A stretch of 64,000 bases of DNA from Neoechinorhynchus agilis (lineage: Eukaryota; Acanthocephala): NCBI GenBank assembly GCA_051530055.1, contig CM121341.1:9052001-9116000 (forward strand), written 5' to 3'. Under the pieces are notes generated by a model that was not told the DNA's origin, searched no databases, and worked only from the letters and a program-made list of their open reading frames with translations. Of this stretch, positions 58,400 to 64,000 are shown piece by piece. Made by a program: the position numbers and the translations under genes. The stretch's first letter is position 1. Each line of letters opens with the position of its first letter.

Positions 58400-61300
58400 A
58401 ATGTGAATTTTCGTGTATGCATTTTCCATACTTGAAACTAAAAGTTTTAAATTGATTTCTCGTGCTTTGGTCAAAGTTCCTTTTCCCCTCCCGAATGTCG
58501 TTTGCTCTGAAGAAAAACATTAGCAAAGAATTTGAAGCATTTTTGGATTCGAGAAGCCTAATTTTTTTATGGAACATTGCATTTTCCATACTTGAAACTA
58601 AAAGTTTTAAATTGATTTCCCGTACTTTGGTCAAAGTTCCTTTTCCCCTCCCGAATGTCGTTTGCTCTGAAGGAAAACATTGACAAAGAATTTGAAGCAT
58701 TTTTAGATTCGAAAAGCCTAATTTCTTATGGAACATTGCATTTTCCATACTTGAAACTAAAAGTTTTAAATTGATTTCCTGTGCTTTGGTCAAAATTCGT
58801 TTACCCCTCCCGAATGTCGTTTGCTCTGAAGAAAAACATTAGCAAAGAATTTGAAGCATTTTTAGATTCGAAAAGCCTAACTTCTTATGGAACCTTGCAT
58901 TTTCCATACTTGAAACTAAAAGTTTTAAATTGATTTCCCGTGCTTTGGTCAAAGTTCCTTCCTCCCGAATGTCGTTCGCTCTGAAGAAAAACATTAGCAA
59001 AGAATTTGAAGCATTTTTAGATTCGAAAAGCCTAATTTTTTTATGGAACATTGCATTTTCCATACTTGAAACTAAAAGTTTTAAATTGATTTCCCGTGCT
59101 TTGGTCAAAGTTCCTTCCCCCTCCCGAATGTCGTTTGCTCTGAAGGAAAACATTGACAAAGAATTTGAAGCATTTTTAGATTCGAAAAGCCTAATTTCTT
59201 ATGGAACATTGCATTTTCCATACTTGAAACTAAAAGTTTTAAATTGATTTCCCGTGCTTTGGTCAAAGTTCATTCCCCCTCCCGAATGTCGTTTGCTCTG
59301 AAGGAAAACATTGACAAAGAATTTGAAGCATTTTTAGATTCGAAAAGCCTAATTTCTTATGGAACATTGCATTTTCCATACTTGAAACTAAAAGTTTTAA
59401 AGTGATTTCCCGTGCTTTGGTCAAACTTCCTTCCTCCCGAATGTCGTTTGCTCTGAAGGAAAACATTGACAAAGAATTTGAAGCATTTTTAGATTCGAAA
59501 AGCCTAATTTCTTATGGAACATTGCATTTTCCATACTTGAAACTAAAAGTTTTAAAGTGATTTCCCGTGCTTTGGTCAAACTTCCTTCCTCCCGAATGTC
59601 GTTTGCTCTGAAGGAAAACATTGACAAAGAATTTGAAGCATTTTTAGATTCGAAAAGCCTAATTTCTTATGGAACATTGCATTTTCCATACTTGAAACTA
59701 AAAGTTTTAAATTGATTTCCCGTGCTTTGGTCAAAGTTCCTTTCCCCTCCCGAATGTCGTTTGCTCTGAAGGAAAACATTGACAAAGAATTTGAAGCATT
59801 TTTAGATTCGAAAAGCCTAATTTCTTATGGAACATTGCATTTTCCATACTTGAAACTAAAAGTTTTAAATTGATTTCCCGTGCTTTGGTCAAAGTTCCTT
59901 CCCCCTCCCGAATGTCGTTTGCTCTGAAGAAAAACATTGACAAAGAATTTGAAGCATTTTTAGATTCGAAAAGCCTAATTTCTTATGGAACATTGCATTT
60001 TCCATACTTGAAACTAAAAGTTTTAAATTGATTTCCCGTGCTTTGGTCAAAGTTCCTTCCTCCCGAATGTCGTTTGCTCTGAAGGAAAACATTGACAAAG
60101 AATTTGAAGCATTTTTAGATTCGAAAAGCCTAATTCTTATGGAACATTGCATTTTCCATACTTGAAACTAAAAGTTTTAAATTGATTTCCGTGCTTGGTC
60201 AAAGTTCCTTCCTCCCGAATGTCGTTTGCTCTGAAGGAAAACATTGACAAAGAATTTGAAGCATTTTTAGATTCGAAAAGCCTAATTTCTTATGGAACAT
60301 TGCATTTTCCATACTTGAAACTAAGTTTTAAATTGATTTCTCGTGCTTTGGTCAAAGTTCCTTTCCCCTCCCGAATGTCGTTTGCTCTGAAGGAAAACAT
60401 TGACAAAGAATTTGAAGCATTTTTAGATTCGAAAAGCCTAATTTCTTATGGAACATTGCATTTTCCATACTTGAAACTAAAAGTTTTAAATTGATTTCCC
60501 GTGCTTTGGTCAAAGTTCCTTTCCCCTCCCGAATGTCGTTTGCTCTGAAGGAAAACATTGACAAAGAATTTGAAGCATTTTTAGATTCGAAAAGCCTAAT
60601 TTCTTATGGAACATTGCATTTTCCATACTTGAAACTAAAAGTTTTAAATTGATTTCCCGTGCTTTGGTCAAAGTTCCTTTCCCCTCCCGAATGTCGTTTG
60701 CTCTGAAGAAAAACATTGACAAAGAATTTGAAGCATTTTTAGATTCGAAAAGCCTAATTTCTTATGGAACATTGCATTTTCCATACTTGAAACTAAAAGT
60801 TTTAAATTGATTTCCCGTGCTTTGGTCAAAGTTCCTTCCTCCCGAATGTCGTTTGCTCTGAAGGAAAACATTGACAAAGAATTTGAAGCATTTTTAGATT
60901 CGAAAAGCCTAATTTCTTATGGAACATTGCATTTTCCATACTTGAAACTAAAAGTTTTAAATTGATTTCCCGTGCTTTGGTCAAAGTTCCTTCCCCCTCC
61001 CGAATGTCGTTTGCTCTGAAGGAAAACATTGACAAAGAATTTGAAGCATTTTTAGATTCGAAAAGCCTAATTTCTTATGGAACATTGCATTTTCCATACT
61101 TGAAACTAAAAGTTTTAAATTGATTTCCCGTGCTTTGGTCAAAGTTCATTCCCCCTCCCGAATGTCGTTTGCTCTGAAGGAAAACATTGACAAAGAATTT
61201 GAAGCATTTTTAGATTCGAAAAGCCTAATTTCTTATGGAACATTGCATTTTCCATACTTGAAACTAAAAGTTTTAAATTGATTTCCCGTGCTTTGGTCAA

Positions 61301-64000
61301 AGTTCCTTCCTCCCGAATGTCGTTTGCTCTGAAGGAAAACATTGACAAAGAATTTGAAGCATTTTTAGATTCGAAAAGCCTAATTTCTTATGGAACATTG
61401 CATTTTCCATACTTGAAACTAAAAGTTTTAAATTGATTTCCCGTGCTTTGGTCAAAGTTCCTTCCTCCCGAATGTCGTTTGCTCTGAAGGAAAACATTGA
61501 CAAAGAATTTGAAGCATTTTTAGATTCGAAAAGCCTAATTTCTTATGGAACATTGCATTTTCCATACTTGAAACTAAAAGTTTTAAATTGATTTCCCGTG
61601 CTTTGGTCAAAGTTCCTTCCCCCTCCCGAATGTCGTTTGCTCTGAAGGAAAACATTGACAAAGAATTTGAAGCATTTTTAGATTCGAAAAGCCTAATTTC
61701 TTATGGAACATTGCATTTTCCATACTTGAAACTAAAAGTTTTAAATTGATTTCCCGTGCTTTGGTCAAAGTTCCTTTCCCCTCCCGAATGTCGTTTGCTC
61801 TGAAGGAAAACATTGACAAAGAATTTGAAGCATTTTTAGATTCGAAAAGCCTAATTTCTTATGGAACATTGCATTTTCCATACTTGAAACTAAAAGTTTT
61901 AAATTGATTTCCCGTGCTTTGGTCAAAGTTCATTCCCCCTCCCGAATGTCGTTTGCTCTGAAGAAAAACATTAACAAAGAATTTGAAGCATTTTAAGATT
62001 CGAAAAGCCTAATTTCTTATGGAACATTGCATTTTCCATACTTGAAACTAAAAGTTTTAAAGTGATTTCCCGTGCTTTGGTCAAACTTCCTTCCTCCCGA
62101 ATGTCGTTTGCTCTGAAGGAAAACATTGACAAAGAATTTGAAGCATTTTTAGATTCGAAAAGCCTAATTTCTTATGGAACATTGCATTTTCCATACTTGA
62201 AACTAAAAGTTTTAAATTGATTTCTCGTGCTTTGGTCAAAGTTCCTTCCCCCTCCCGAATGTCGTTTGCTCTGAAGAAAAACATTGACAAAGAATTTGAA
62301 GCATTTTTAGATTCGAAAAGCCTAATTTCTTATGGAACATTGCATTTTCCATACTTGAAACTAAAAGTTTTAAATTGATTTCCCGTGCTTTGGTCAAACT
62401 TCCTTCCTCCCGAATGTCGTTTGCTCTGAAGGAAAACATTGACAAAGAATTTGAAGCATTTTTAGATTCGAAAAGCCTAATTTCTTATGGAACATTGCAT
62501 TTTCCATACTTGAAACTAAAAGTTTTAAAGTGATTTCCCGTGCTTTGGTCAAACTTCCTTCCTCCCGAATGTCGTTCGCTCTGAAGAAAAACATTGGCAA
62601 AGAATTTGAAGCATTTTTAGATTCGAAAAGCCTAATTTCTTATGGAACATTGCATTTTCCATACTTGAAACTAAAAGTTTTAAATTGATTTCCCGTGCTT
62701 TGGTCAAAGTTCCTTTCCCCCTCCCGAATGTCGTTTGCTCTGAAGGAAAACATTGACAAAGAATTTGAAGCATTTTTAGATTCGAAAAGCCTAATTTCTT
62801 ATGGAACATTGCATTTTCCATACTTGAAACTAAAAGTTTTAAAGTGATTTCCCGTGCTTTGGTCAAACTTCCTCCCGAATGTCGTTTGCTCTGAAGGAAA
62901 ACATTGACAAAGAATTTGAAGCATTTTTAGATTCGAAAAGCCTAATTTTTTATGGAACATTGCATTTTCCATACTTGAAACTAAAAGTTTTAAATTGATT
63001 TCTCGTGCTTTGGTCAAAGTTCCTTTCCCCTCCCGAATGTCGTTTGCTCTGAAGAAAAACATTAGCAAAGAATTTGAAGCATTTTTAGATTCGAAAAGCC
63101 TAATTTCTTATGGAACATTGCATTTTCCATACTTGAAACTAAAAGTTTTAAATTGATTTCCCGTGCTTTCAGTTCTTTCCCCTCCGAATGTCGTTTGCTC
63201 TGAAGGAAAACATTGACAAAGAATTTGAAGCATTTTTAGATTCGAAAAGCCTAATTTTTTATGGAACATTGCATTTTCCATACTTGAAACTAAAAGTTTT
63301 AAATTGATTTCTCGTGGTTTGGTCAAAGTTCCTTTCCCCCTCCCGAATGTCGTTTGCTCTGAAGGAAAACATTGACAAAGAATTTGAAGCATTTTTAGAT
63401 TCGAAAAGCCTAATTTCTTATGGAACATTGCATTTTCCATACTTGAAACTAAAAGTTTTAAATTGATTTCTCGTGCTTTGGTCAAAGTTCGTTTACCCCT
63501 CCCGAATGTCGTTTGCTCTGAAGGAAAACATTGACAAAGAATTTGAAGCATTTTTAGATTCGAAAAGCCTAATTTCTTATGGAACATTGCATTTTCCATA
63601 CTTGAAACTAAAAGTTTTAAATTGATTTCTCGTGGTTTGGTCAAAGTTCCTTTACCCCTCCCGAATGTCGTTCGCTCTGAAGAAAAACATTAGCAAAGAA
63701 TTTGAAGCATTTTTAGATTCGAAAAGCCTAATTTTTTTATGGAACATTGCATTTTCCATACTTGAAACTAAAAGTTTTAAATTGATTTCTCGTGCTTTGG
63801 TCAAAGTTCCTTTCCCCCTCCCGAATGTCGTTTGCTCTGAAGGAAAACATTAACAAAGAATTTGAAGCATTTTTAGATTCGAAAAGCCTAATTTTTTATG
63901 GAACATTGCATTTTCCATACTTGAAACTAAAAGTTTTAAATTGATTTCTCGTGCTTTGGTCAAAGTTCCTTTCCCCCTCCCGAATGTCGTTTGCTCTGAA
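58400..64000. repeat. 157-bp satellite array, at least 35 units, truncated by the window edge
   Basis: Units contain aacattgacaaagaatttga, ggaacattgcattttccata and ccgaatgtcgtttgctctga, repeated about every 155-160 bp. Length differences come mostly from a variable pyrimidine stretch (ccttcc to cctttcccctc). The left edge (58400-59000) is the most diverged, and the array continues past 64000. The recurring ~69-codon minus-strand frames and ~73-105-codon plus-strand frames are by-products of the repeat, as the unit is not a multiple of 3. Confidence 0.95.

Noticed and set aside
58462-63853. Recurring frames with INLKLLVSSMENAMFHKKLG on minus and related frames on plus
   Set aside because: They follow the 157-bp satellite period, which is not a multiple of 3, and have no start or splice context of their own.

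Overview
This is an AT-rich (roughly 35% GC by eye) animal nuclear fragment. Animal-type genes are present: a FOXO forkhead factor, a RASL10-type small GTPase and a sphingomyelin-synthase-like protein, alongside general eukaryotic genes (dynein heavy chain, prohibitin-1, OST3/TUSC3, VPS37, CHMP4/Snf7, CCDC137). Phase-checked introns in OST3 and VPS37 are mostly 44-52 nt, with T-rich acceptors (TTTTAG, TTTCAG, sometimes TTTTAAG). This compact style fits a nematode or another small ecdysozoan, but no species can be named from the sequence alone.

Layout. Left end (502-10102, minus): a strongly divergent dynein heavy chain with a long main exon and an N-terminal exon; its C-terminus is off the left edge. 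11.1-13.5 kb: a dead LINE on minus. 13.7-16.1 kb: an unrecognised multi-exon gene. 16.3-17.5 kb: a hairpin-bearing tandem repeat. 17.6-18.0 kb: a small two-exon gene. 18.3-26.5 kb: an 8 kb CpG-rich 131-bp satellite. 26.7-34.3 kb: CCDC137 homolog, RASL10 homolog and two unrecognised helical proteins. 34.9-45.4 kb: a 290-bp satellite split by a 5.4 kb island holding a LINE scrap, a Ty3/Gypsy fossil, a SANT-like gene and FOXO. 46-50 kb: OST3/TUSC3, VPS37 and prohibitin-1, all minus. 50.2-53.1 kb: 350-bp and 105-bp tandem repeats plus a foldback element. 53.3-55.2 kb: CHMP4 (minus) and a truncated sphingomyelin-synthase-like gene (plus), divergent. 55.2-57.2 kb: a 420-bp tandem repeat and palindromes. 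58.4 kb to the right edge: a 157-bp satellite that runs out of the window.

The genes do not form one pathway. Two belong to the ESCRT membrane-scission machinery (VPS37 in ESCRT-I, CHMP4 in ESCRT-III) and OST3 works in N-glycosylation. About 24 kb (over a third) is tandem repeat of at least seven different monomers placed between, and in one case running into, genes. Foldback (long inverted repeat) elements occur at several sites, and two share a loop motif.

The most unusual item is the dynein heavy chain. The ATP-binding loops expected in AAA1, AAA3 and AAA4 are not recognisable, only the AAA2 loop keeps a GKS motif, an ~80-residue lysine-rich insert precedes AAA4, and yet the coiled-coil stalk and microtubule-binding tip look well kept.
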